Under the pieces are notes generated by a model that had not been told where the DNA came from, searched no databases, and worked only from the letters and a program-made list of their open reading frames with translations. Positions 1-6,567 of a stretch of DNA of 23,067 nucleotides are shown piece after piece; position 1 is the stretch's first letter, and every line of letters starts with the position of its first letter. This stretch comes from Christensenella sp. UBA5327 (lineage in GTDB: Bacteria; Bacillota; Clostridia; Christensenellales; Aristaeellaceae). The DNA lies in assembly GCA_002411105.1 (NCBI GenBank), contig DHQX01000003.1:15521-38587 (forward strand), read 5' to 3'. The position numbers were made by a program, and so were the translations under genes.

Positions 1-8
1 AAGTGACA

Positions 9-66
9 GGCGGATGGCCCATCGTTCCTTTCCCGTTAAAAAACCAAGGTTTTTTGACGGCCTGAA
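9..66. repeat. Intergenic repeat, copy 1
   Basis: This 58-bp stretch matches 11907-11960 with a few substitutions and small indels. Shared blocks are GGCGGA, GGCC, ATCG, TCCTT, CCCGTTAAAA, CAA, TTTTTGA and GGCCTGAA. Each copy begins about 10-50 bp past the stop codon of a minus-strand gene and has the same orientation. Read on the minus strand it can fold with GGCC arms near both ends and an A/T-rich inner hairpin (AAAAAAC/GTTTTTT in this copy). The position suggests a REP-like 3'-end or terminator element; the function is inferred. Confidence 0.6.
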
Positions 67-83
67 GCACCCGCTTTGGGTGC
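67..83 (-). terminator. Hairpin after the first DUF4342 gene
   Basis: GCACCC and GGGTGC form a 6-bp stem around a 5-nt loop, 35 bp past the stop codon of the minus-strand DUF4342 gene. On the minus strand it is followed by the A/T-rich hairpin of the adjoining repeat, which supplies a run of T. Together they may end transcription. The stem alone has no immediate T-tract, so this is a moderate call. Confidence 0.4.
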
Positions 84-117
84 CTGCAAGAAAGTGTGTC
101 GGCAGCTTATTGGCAGC

Positions 118-612
118 TTAGATGTTCATGCTGTTGACGGTGTGCCAGTTTTGCAGCTCGTCCGCTGCGTTCTCGGCCTCTTTGGCCGCATTTTTGGCGT
201 CCTTCACCTGGGCGGCGCTGACGAAGTGGTAGCGGTAGCCAAACACCAGGCCCAGCACCAATAGGAAAAGGCTTAGCCCGTGGAGGAAGAGGAGGAGTGC
301 TGCGAAAACGGTGACGGTCATGCTGCCCACCTGCTGGTCATCCTTTTTGATGATGAAGCGGTGCTGGTTGCCCTTGTCGATCAGATCGGTCACCCAGCCG
401 ATGACCTTGCTGATGATGCCCTCTGCCTTGGGTTGGGTCTGGGTGGTTTTACTGGCTTTGGGGGCCGCCCCCTGGTTCAGCTTGCCTTCCTTCTCCAGGA
501 TGACCATGGCCTGGAGCATATCCCAGTTGCTTTCCTCAAGCGCCTTGCGCGCCTGGTCATAGGTGACATTCGCCTTCTGCCTGAGAATTTCCGCCATCTC
601 GTATCTTTCCAT
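118..612 (-). CDS. DUF4342 membrane protein, copy 1
   Basis: A 164-aa protein of the DUF4342 type; its biochemical role is unknown. Residues 1-45 form a UBA/EF-Ts-like helical domain (VTYDQARKALEESNWDMLQA). A Gln/Lys-rich linker follows, then a short basic segment (HRFIIKKDD, about 84-92), one or two membrane helices at about 99-127, and an Ala/Lys/Glu-rich tail. The start at 612 was chosen over an upstream in-frame ATG at 645 because GGAGAG sits just before it and because the paralog at 5439-5960 begins the same way (MxxxEMxExLRQKAxV). The two proteins share the whole domain order. It stands alone behind its own promoter, which carries the tandem TTCTAAT boxes, so it is probably a target of the two-component system nearby. 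Confidence 0.8.
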   Translation of the reverse strand: MERYEMAEILRQKANVTYDQARKALEESNWDMLQAMVILEKEGKLNQGAAPKASKTTQTQPKAEGIISKVIGWVTDLIDKGNQHRFIIKKDDQQVGSMTVTVFAALLLFLHGLSLFLLVLGLVFGYRYHFVSAAQVKDAKNAAKEAENAADELQNWHTVNSMNI

Positions 613-654
613 GTCTGCTCTCCTTCGCCCTGAGGGCTTTTTCATTACGCGCTT

Positions 655-710
655 AGGATACGACAGGAAGATGAAAGGAAGAGGCGGGGTGGATTAGAAC
701 CATATTAGAA
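655..710 (-). promoter_or_regulatory. Promoter with tandem TTCTAAT boxes, DUF4342 copy 1
   Basis: On the minus strand, TTCTAAT occurs twice (704-710 and 693-699) with an 11-bp period. After 32 bp comes TATCCTAAG, with its -10-like hexamer at 655-660. The same layout with the same 32-bp distance lies upstream of the other DUF4342 gene (5992-6047). No good -35 hexamer is visible, which fits an activator-dependent promoter. Direct repeats one helical turn apart are typical OmpR/PhoB-family sites. That the regulator at 4686-5369 binds here is inference. Confidence 0.6.
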
Positions 711-726
711 AGCGAGGAAACTTTCC

Positions 727-2607
727 TTAGGGTTGTGCGCCGGCTCCCCGATTGTCCTGGCCGTCGGGGATGGCACAGCCTGCCTGCGGGGGCAGCTGGC
801 CGGGGGCTTTTATCCCCATGGCAAGGGCCGGCACGATGAAGATCTTGCCGCCGCCCTGGCCGGAAAGGTCAAGCTGGGCGTGGAGGCAGCTGGCAATGGC
901 ATCACTGATGCGGCTGTCAATCAGCCAGATGACGATCTCCTTTTCCTTGAGCATCTCAAAGCTCAGGAACTTCAAATCGTGCCCGCCTGAGCCGCGGCCA
1001 TGAATGATGGTGGCGCCACCGGCCCCCGCGGCCTGGGCGATGGACAGGGCGTCCTCAGACAGCCCGCGGTTGAGGACGGCAACAACACAGTCAAAAGCAC
1101 CCGGAGTGCCCGGACTGGGCAGCGGGACAGGCTCGGGCATGGCATGTTCCTCCTTGGGCAGACGGGATACCTTGTGCTGGAAGACGGCGCCCAGCAACAT
1201 GATGGATAAGACCGGCGCCATGGCCACCATGGCGATGACGCCAAAGCCATCCACCAGCACGTTGGCTGTGGGCGTCATGGCAGCAGCGCCCTGGGCGAAG
1301 GCCAGGACAAAGGTGGCGGTCATGGGGCCGGAGGCCACGCCGCCCGCGTCATAGGCGATGCCCACAAAAACCGGGTCTGAGCGGAAGGAGAGGAAAACCG
1401 CGATTAAAAAGCCTGGCAAGAGGAAGTACCACAGCTTCACCGCCGGGATCATGATGCGGATCATGGATCCGGCAATGGCCAGGGCCACGCCGATGGAGAG
1501 GGTGATGCGAATCATCTTCAGCGGTATCCGCCCGCCGGTCACATTTTCTATCTGGTGCCCCAGCACGATCACCGCGGGCTCCATCAGGACCACGATGGTG
1601 CCCAGCAAGAAGCCTACGACCGGCAAAAGCCAGTGATAGTTTTCAGCGATGCGGCTGCCGATGAGATGCCCCATGTCCATAAACCCGGCGTAAACCCCGG
1701 TGAGAAACAGGGTGAGCCCCAGGAGGGTATAGATGAGGCCCTTGACGACGCGGCCCATCTCGCGCCGGGAAATCTTGAAACGGATGAAGTTGAGGATGAA
1801 AAACAGCGCGGCCAGCGGCAGAAGGGCGAAGATGGACTTGAAAAATTCATCCGGCAGCATCTGCAAGATGCCCAGGGGAGGCTTGGCCACGGGCGCGCCC
1901 TCAATGTTTTTCTGGCCGGTGATGATGGACATGAGCATCAGCGCATACATGGGGCCGGCGCTCATCACACCCACCATGCCGAAGGAATCCTCCTCTGAGG
2001 TTTTGCCGCCTTTGATGCGGGAGAGGCCGGCTGAGAGCGCCAGGATGAAGGGGGTGGTGAGGGCGCCGGTGGTGGCGCCGGAGGAGTCGAAGGAAATGGC
2101 CAGGAATTCCTCCGACACAAAGATAGACAGCGCAAAAATGCCCATATAGGCCAGGCACATGAAGGTGGCATACTTCATCTTGCCGCCAAGGAGGCGGAAG
2201 GTGCCCAGCATGATCAGGATCCCCACGCCCACCGAGACCAGGTAAACCATCAGCTGGGCGCCGATGGCCCCGCCGGAGGCAGCCTCAACCTGCTCGCCCA
2301 GAATCAGCAGATCCGGCTCCGCCACCGTCACCAAAAAGCCCATCAGAAAGCTGAGGATGGCCAGCTTGATGCCGGATTTGGAGGTGGCGACCTCGGTGGC
2401 CATGTGATCGCCAATGGGGTTCATGGCCAGGTCGATGCCCACCAGAAAAATGCTCAGCCCCACCAGCAGCAGGGCGCTGCCGACTAAGAAGCGGATGATC
2501 AACGCCATCTGTGCCCCCACCAGGGTGAAGGCCAGAAGCAGCACTAAAACCACCACCGGCAGCAGCGAGCGGATGACTTCGTTGAGCTTTTCCCTCAGCA
2601 GGTTCAT
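727..2607 (-). CDS. DUF1538 membrane transporter with C-terminal PII-like domain
   Basis: A 626-aa integral membrane protein of the DUF1538 family. The membrane part is an internal duplication: AEPDLLILGEQVEAASGG near 95-112 corresponds to MEPAVIVLGHQIENVTGG in the second half, and FDSSGATTGALTTPFILAL to YDAGGVASGPMTATFVLAF. The last ~120 residues form a soluble PII (GlnB-like) domain (VVAVLNRGLSEDALSIAQAA, then GGATIIHGRG). From memory, a DUF1538 pair named UmpAB was reported as a cation/proton antiporter; whether that applies here is unknown. Its ATG overlaps the stop of the double PII-like gene by 4 bases (ATGA), so the two are translationally coupled. I infer a transporter gated by PII-like sensing of a nucleotide or small molecule. 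Confidence 0.85.
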   Translation of the reverse strand: MNLLREKLNEVIRSLLPVVVLVLLLAFTLVGAQMALIIRFLVGSALLLVGLSIFLVGIDLAMNPIGDHMATEVATSKSGIKLAILSFLMGFLVTVAEPDLLILGEQVEAASGGAIGAQLMVYLVSVGVGILIMLGTFRLLGGKMKYATFMCLAYMGIFALSIFVSEEFLAISFDSSGATTGALTTPFILALSAGLSRIKGGKTSEEDSFGMVGVMSAGPMYALMLMSIITGQKNIEGAPVAKPPLGILQMLPDEFFKSIFALLPLAALFFILNFIRFKISRREMGRVVKGLIYTLLGLTLFLTGVYAGFMDMGHLIGSRIAENYHWLLPVVGFLLGTIVVLMEPAVIVLGHQIENVTGGRIPLKMIRITLSIGVALAIAGSMIRIMIPAVKLWYFLLPGFLIAVFLSFRSDPVFVGIAYDAGGVASGPMTATFVLAFAQGAAAMTPTANVLVDGFGVIAMVAMAPVLSIMLLGAVFQHKVSRLPKEEHAMPEPVPLPSPGTPGAFDCVVAVLNRGLSEDALSIAQAAGAGGATIIHGRGSGGHDLKFLSFEMLKEKEIVIWLIDSRISDAIASCLHAQLDLSGQGGGKIFIVPALAMGIKAPGQLPPQAGCAIPDGQDNRGAGAQP

Positions 2608-3272
2608 CTGCGCCCCCCCTTCCGGGTGTTGCGGGGCTGATACAGGCCAATGGTGCGCAGCACCGGCAGGGTGAGGATGATGCCGTTGCCCTGCTGGTCA
2701 AGGGACATGCCCTGGTAGATGGCCTCCTGGATGGCGGGCGCCTGCAAACGCGAGGCGATGATCATCAGCAGGTCTTTTTGCGGCTCGATGAGCAGCGGGA
2801 AATAAAAATCCTGCGGCACCCCCGCGCCATGGGCATGCACGATGGTGCCGCCGCCAGCCCCGGCCTTGCGGGCAATTTCCATGCAGATCTCGCCCTTGCC
2901 CTTGTCCATGATCACCATCAGGCACACAAAGGGCGACGGTTTGGTGCGGTCATAGGGCTCCCCCTGCTGGCCCCCTTCCGGAAGCCACTGCCTAAAGGGC
3001 ACCACAAAGGCGATGCCCTTGTAGCGCTTGTCCATTTTGAACTCATCCTTCATGGCGGTGAAAAGCTGGTGGCTGAGCTCCTTTGTCACCCCCAGCATCA
3101 GCACCTCCTTATGGATCTCGCTGATGCCAAAGAAGTTGAGGATGGGCGAGGGGTTGGTGCCCTCCCCCTGGAAGATGGTGCCGCCGCTCACGCCCTTGTC
3201 CTGCGCCCAGTGCAGCAGATCCCCCGCTTTGCCCCGGTCCACCACGGCAAAAAATAATGCGTCTGGAATCAA
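2604..3272 (-). CDS. Double PII-like sensor protein, TTG start
   Basis: A 222-aa soluble protein with two PII (GlnB-like) modules. The first is about residues 3-95 (DALFFAVVDRGKAGDLLHWA, GGTIFQGEG). The second is about 115-215 (FVCLMVIMDKGKGEICMEIA, GGGTIVHAHG, ending GIILTLPVLRTIGLY). No uridylylation-type T-loop tyrosine motif was recognised. The start is TTG at 3272, because GGGAGG lies 7 nt upstream; an in-frame ATG at 3314 has no such site and would add residues outside the domain. The stop overlaps the ATG of the DUF1538 gene, so it is probably the sensory partner of that transporter. The second module resembles the PII-like tail of DUF1538 itself, so the pair carries three related modules. 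Confidence 0.8.
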   Translation of the reverse strand: MIPDALFFAVVDRGKAGDLLHWAQDKGVSGGTIFQGEGTNPSPILNFFGISEIHKEVLMLGVTKELSHQLFTAMKDEFKMDKRYKGIAFVVPFRQWLPEGGQQGEPYDRTKPSPFVCLMVIMDKGKGEICMEIARKAGAGGGTIVHAHGAGVPQDFYFPLLIEPQKDLLMIIASRLQAPAIQEAIYQGMSLDQQGNGIILTLPVLRTIGLYQPRNTRKGGRR

Positions 3273-3379
3273 ATAAAAACCTCCCCATGAAGCGGATTGC
3301 AAATAAAAAACCAAGCGCCTACGTGCGTTCAGTATGCACTGACTCCTGGTAGTATATTAACACAGATTTCCTTGATGTG
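3273..3379. promoter_or_regulatory. Leader region upstream of the PII-like/DUF1538 pair
   Basis: This gap between the histidine kinase stop and the PII-like gene holds a small inverted repeat (TCAGT at 3329-3333 and ACTGA at 3338-3342) and, on the minus strand, a possible -10 TATACT near 3352-3357 with no clear -35. No TTCTAAT box is present, so the pair does not share the DUF4342 promoter type. It could instead be read through from the kinase gene. Confidence 0.3.
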
Positions 3380-4693
3380 CTATGGGTTTTTGCGCTGCTG
3401 ACCGGGAAGGTCCGGAAGGGTTGCCGGGTTCCCCGGCAAGCACACCGTCACCCGGGTGCCCATGCCTTCCCTTGAAAACACGTCAAAATAGCCGCCGTGC
3501 CGGTCCACAATCCATTTGGCGATGGCAAGGCCCAGGCCGGTGCCGCCGGAGCTGCCCCTGACCCGGGCAGGGTCAGCCCGGTAGAAGCGCTGGAAGATAT
3601 GGGGCAGATCCTGGGCGGGGATGCCCGCGCCGTTGTCCTGAACGGTGAAGCAGGCCTCGCCTTTTTCGTTTTTCTGGCAGCTGAGGGTGATGATGGAGCC
3701 GGGGGGAGAATATTTGCCGGCGTTGTCGGTGAGGATGCGCAGGGCTTGCTTGATCATGGCCACGTCGCCTGTGGTGCTCAGGGGTTCATCGGCCTTTAGG
3801 CGGTAGTGGTGGTTTTTATCAATCAGCAGGTATTCCTCATAGGCTTCCTGCACCAGCTCTGCCAGGTCAAGGGGGGCGGGGGAGAAGGGGTTGCGCCCGG
3901 AGTCACCCCTGGCCAGGAAGAGCAACTGCTCCACCAGGCGCTGCATGTTGTCAGCCTCCTGCTGAATGGCCTTCACGGATTCGTCCATCACCTGGGCGTC
4001 GTCCTTGCCCCAGCGGGAGAGCAGGTCCGCATAGCCCCGGATGACCGCGATGGGGGTGCGCAATTCGTGGGAGGCATCTGACACAAAGCGGGTCTGCTCC
4101 TGATAGGAGGCATGCATGCGGCCAATGAGGTTATTGACGGCGGTTTCAAGGCCGGTCAGTTCGCTTGAGCCCATGGAGAGCCTGGCGCTGGGGCTTTGGA
4201 CGCTCAAGGAATCAATGGCATCCTCCAGCTGATGATATTTCTGCTCGTCAAAGCGCAGGGTGCTCAGTTCCTGGGCGGTGGCGGCCATGGACCGCAGGGG
4301 GCGCAGCAGGTTTTGTGTCTTTCTGCGGAAGCCCAGGTAGAAGATGATAAAAAACAGCGCCTGGTTGGCCATGGCGGTGGACATGGCAAAGCCCAGGTTG
4401 CGCAGGGGAATGGCCAGGGGCACCACATGCTCCTCGCCTGCTCCATCGGTATAGGCATACATGGCGGTATTTACCCGGGTGAGCCAATCCCTGTTGTCGG
4501 TGGCGTACAGCTTGCGCTCAAGCGGCCATTTCCAGCCCTCGCCCAGGGCTGACTGCTCAAGGGCGATCAGCTGCATGCCAAAGGTGGCACCTGCCACCAG
4601 CAGGTTTGCCATGATCAGTAGCAGGATCGCCCGCAGGAAAAAGCTGTGGTTGATTCTTCTGCCGATGGAGCGCATGCGCTTGGTCTCAGTCAC
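3380..4693 (-). CDS. Sensor histidine kinase (OmpR-type partner)
   Basis: A 437-aa membrane histidine kinase. Numbered from the GTG start, one membrane helix lies at about 20-43, a short extracellular loop of about 65 residues follows, a second helix is at about 105-122, and then a HAMP-like linker. The phosphoacceptor is His209 in FVSDASHELRTPIAV. The ATPase domain shows the N box (DNAGKYS, Asn324), DNGAGIP at 353-359, FQRFYRAD and SGGTGLGLAIAK. The GTG at 4693 is preferred because it overlaps the end of the response regulator gene by 8 bases and has GGAGAG 8 nt upstream; ATG at 4717 or 4675 are alternatives. The sensed signal is unknown. It is expected to phosphorylate the regulator encoded just upstream. 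Confidence 0.9.
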   Translation of the reverse strand: MTETKRMRSIGRRINHSFFLRAILLLIMANLLVAGATFGMQLIALEQSALGEGWKWPLERKLYATDNRDWLTRVNTAMYAYTDGAGEEHVVPLAIPLRNLGFAMSTAMANQALFFIIFYLGFRRKTQNLLRPLRSMAATAQELSTLRFDEQKYHQLEDAIDSLSVQSPSARLSMGSSELTGLETAVNNLIGRMHASYQEQTRFVSDASHELRTPIAVIRGYADLLSRWGKDDAQVMDESVKAIQQEADNMQRLVEQLLFLARGDSGRNPFSPAPLDLAELVQEAYEEYLLIDKNHHYRLKADEPLSTTGDVAMIKQALRILTDNAGKYSPPGSIITLSCQKNEKGEACFTVQDNGAGIPAQDLPHIFQRFYRADPARVRGSSGGTGLGLAIAKWIVDRHGGYFDVFSREGMGTRVTVCLPGNPATLPDLPGQQRKNP

Positions 4694-5369
4694 TGCGGCT
4701 GCTCTCCCGGGCCACATAGCCCACGCCCCGGACGGTGTGGATCAGGGGCTGGTCGGTTTTTTCACCGATTTTGGCTCTGAGGTAGCGGATATACACGTCC
4801 ACCACGTTGGTTTCCCCCATATAGTCGTATCCCCACACGCGCTCCATGAGGGTTTCGCGGCTGAGGACAATGTCCTTGTTCTCCATCAGCGTTTGCAATA
4901 GCGCAAACTCCCGCCCGGTCAATTCCACCGTCTCCCCCGCCACCGTCAGCGTGTGCCGGGCGATGTCAAGGATCAGCGGGCCAATGGTCAGTTGGGGCAG
5001 GGTCTGGCTGCTTTTTTTGCGAAGTGCCGTGCGGATGCGGGCCAAAAGCTCCTCGATGGAGAAGGGCTTGGTGATGTAGTCATCTGCCCCCATGTCAAGG
5101 CCGGTCACCTTGTCCATCACCGCATCCCGGGCGGTGAGCATGATGACCGGAAGCTCTGAGGATTTGCGAAGCCTGCGCAGCACCTCCAGGCCATTGAGGC
5201 CCGGCAGCATGATGTCCAGCAGCATCAGATCAAAGCCGCCGGCCTCCGCCAGCCTCAGCCCCTCCCGGCCATCCTCGGCCTTGGTCACCTCATAGCCCTC
5301 GTGGCCGAGTTCCAGCTCCACAAACCGGGCGATGTTGGGCTCGTCCTCCACCAGCAGGATCTTCTGCAT
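4686..5369 (-). CDS. OmpR-family response regulator
   Basis: A 227-aa DNA-binding response regulator. The receiver domain has the acidic pocket (VEDE at 7-10), phosphoacceptor Asp52 (LLDIMLPG), a conserved Thr/Ala switch (MLTA, 77-80) and Lys101 (DDYITKPF). The C-terminal winged helix contains LTGREFALLQTL, SRETLMERVWGYDY and VDVYIRYLRAKIG. The start at 5369 was chosen for GAGGAGG five nt upstream; the in-frame ATG at 5414 lies inside a hairpin. It is translationally coupled to the kinase gene. I infer that it controls the two DUF4342 genes that flank this block, because both promoters carry tandem 11-bp-spaced boxes. Confidence 0.93.
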   Translation of the reverse strand: MQKILLVEDEPNIARFVELELGHEGYEVTKAEDGREGLRLAEAGGFDLMLLDIMLPGLNGLEVLRRLRKSSELPVIMLTARDAVMDKVTGLDMGADDYITKPFSIEELLARIRTALRKKSSQTLPQLTIGPLILDIARHTLTVAGETVELTGREFALLQTLMENKDIVLSRETLMERVWGYDYMGETNVVDVYIRYLRAKIGEKTDQPLIHTVRGVGYVARESSRSD

Positions 5370-5397
5370 TTGCGCCTCCTCAAAAAAAGAAATGATC

Positions 5398-5425
5398 CGG
5401 CAAAAGTATAGCATAACTTTTGCCG
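5398..5425 (-). terminator. 10-bp stem-loop between DUF4342 copy 2 and the regulator
   Basis: CGGCAAAAGT and ACTTTTGCCG are perfect inverted arms around an 8-nt loop. On the minus strand the stem follows the DUF4342 stop by 13 nt and is followed by a T-rich run, so it may partly terminate or punctuate transcription. The loop and right arm also contain TATACT, a possible -10 for the regulator gene; the best upstream -35 (CTTGAT) is weak. Confidence 0.5.
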
Positions 5426-5438
5426 AATCAAGCGGGGG

Positions 5439-5960
5439 TCAGTTGTTTTCCGGGGGATTGGTGCCGGTCTTGATGCTCTGGGCGGCGTCAGCGGCCTTGT
5501 CCATGGCGCGGTTCACCGTTTCGGCTACACCAGCTCCCACGATGCGGTAGCGGAAGCCGAAGAACAGGCCCACCACCGCCAGGGGCAATACCCACCAGAA
5601 CATGAACAAGAGCAGCAGAATCAGCACACTAAGGGGCAAGGTGAAGGATTCCTTCCCGTGGCGGGACACCTGAATGGTGATCTTGTTGGCCTTGTTGATG
5701 GCCTCCGCCACGAAGCCGAAGAAGCGGCTCAGGCTGCCCTTCACGTCCACATCCTCCGCCGGTTTGGGGGCATCCTCCTTGCGGGTGGTGTAGCTATCGC
5801 CCTGGGGCTGCTGGGCGTGGTTGATCTTTCCCTGGCTCTCCAGGTGCACCAGCGCGTCCAGCAGGTCCCATTCGGTGCTCTCCAGGGCGGCCTTGGCCTC
5901 CTCATAGCTGACATGTGCCTTCTGGCGCAGCTTTTCTACCATCTCAAAATGATCCATCAT
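5439..5960 (-). CDS. DUF4342 membrane protein, copy 2
   Basis: A 173-aa paralog of the protein at 118-612; role unknown. Residues 1-47 form the UBA-like helical domain (VSYEEAKAALESTEWDLLDAL). A charged linker follows, then an amphipathic segment (LSRFFGFVAEAINKANKITIQV, about 78-98), a strongly hydrophobic region at about 108-136 (one or two helices), a basic FGFRYRI and a short tail. The start is ATG at 5960, or the next codon at 5957, both close to AAGGAG. It heads the two-component operon and is separated from the regulator gene by a hairpin, so it may be made in excess over the regulator. It carries the same tandem-box promoter as copy 1, suggesting positive autoregulation of the operon. 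Confidence 0.8.
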   Translation of the reverse strand: MMDHFEMVEKLRQKAHVSYEEAKAALESTEWDLLDALVHLESQGKINHAQQPQGDSYTTRKEDAPKPAEDVDVKGSLSRFFGFVAEAINKANKITIQVSRHGKESFTLPLSVLILLLLFMFWWVLPLAVVGLFFGFRYRIVGAGVAETVNRAMDKAADAAQSIKTGTNPPENN

Positions 5961-5991
5961 CGTTTCTCCTTTCCTCTCTTGGGTTGGCCTT

Positions 5992-6047
5992 ATCATAGGG
6001 GATGAAGATTAAGGGGAAAAGGAGGGTGGATTAGAAATGGATTAGAA
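5992..6047 (-). promoter_or_regulatory. Promoter with tandem TTCTAAT boxes, DUF4342 copy 2
   Basis: On the minus strand TTCTAAT is at 6041-6047 and again at 6030-6036, an 11-bp period. The second box continues as CCACCC, exactly as in the copy at 655-710. TATGATAAG, with its -10-like hexamer at 5992-5997, follows after 32 bp, the same distance as in copy 1. Between them both copies keep ATCTTC at the same offset. Conservation of non-coding sequence between two paralogous genes 5 kb apart points to a shared regulator. Confidence 0.65.
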
Positions 6048-6061
6048 TGGGAAAAGAATGG

Positions 6062-6292
6062 TCAGTCTGCCATTGACCTGGCCCCAGGCGCGCCCCAGCG
6101 GATGCCGTCCGGGGTGATCTTTTCCGCCTTGCCGCTTAGGATATTGAAGCCCCGCAGGAGTAAAGGCGCTATCCCCCAGCAAGCTTGCAAACTGCGCCTT
6201 GCTAAAGCCGGTTGTCTGGGCTAGGGCGATTGAGGATATTGTCAAAAGGACGCACAGCGCGGTGAGGGTGCAGAAGCGTTTTTAAGCATCAT
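6062..6292 (-). pseudogene. Broken N-terminal remnant of a propeller-family secreted protein
   Basis: On the minus strand ATGATG at 6292 starts a signal peptide that is interrupted after four codons. The run of five A (6279-6283) would need one more base to read MMLKKRF, then CTLTALCVLLTISSIALAQ. In that frame a mature start follows (TTGFSKAQFASLLGDSAF). A second shift is then needed to reach GFNILSGKAEKITPDGIRWG, which matches LYGFN(L/V)xxGxxGxIDQxGxxW in the two intact proteins at 6568-7563 and 7589-9886. About 70 residues between signal peptide and GFN are missing, so this is a decayed, internally deleted paralog. The reading is mine and rests on short matches. Confidence 0.55.
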
Positions 6293-6485
6293 GTCTCTTT
6301 TTTTTTATGTGTATATCGAATACCATGGCTCCCTGGGCATCCGCCGCGAGGTATCTGCCTCCCTCCAGGGGCTGGCACAGCAGGTAGAAGCGGTTTTCCG
6401 GCTCTGGCAGCCGGCAGAACCTCCCGCCCTTTTCAGACAAATAGCCCCTGTTTTTGCCAAGAAGGATGCTATTGCAACACCGCAT
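6282..6485 (-). pseudogene. Possible C-terminal remnant of the same family
   Basis: A 67-codon open frame whose end (SEKGGRFCRLPE, later GGRYLAADAQGAMVFDI) loosely follows the C-terminal part of the neighbouring propeller proteins (DEKGPWRSLSGG ... SGGYVTLNEWCFYF; MKGRVYRSTSG ... GNRYAICTLAGVYIS). It has no good ribosome binding site and no signal peptide. It overlaps the start of the N-terminal remnant, so it is probably the tail of a third decayed copy. The 80 bp between it and the intact gene at 6568 show nothing recognisable. A chance open frame cannot be excluded. Confidence 0.35.
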
Positions 6486-6567
6486 TAAAAAGTCAACTGT
6501 GCCCCAAGACAGCGCAGGCTTTTAAGGCGCATCTCGCGTGTCTGCGCTTCTGCCGGGGAGTCTGGCA

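Noticed and set aside
3300..3320. AAAAAACCAAG near 3305 as a third copy of the intergenic repeat
   Set aside because: Only about 11 bases of A-rich sequence match; the flanking GGCC blocks and CCCGTT are absent.
6042..6245. The 67-aa minus-strand open frame as an intact small gene
   Set aside because: Its ATG lies inside the hydrophobic core of a frameshifted signal peptide and its second half is out of frame with the family match.
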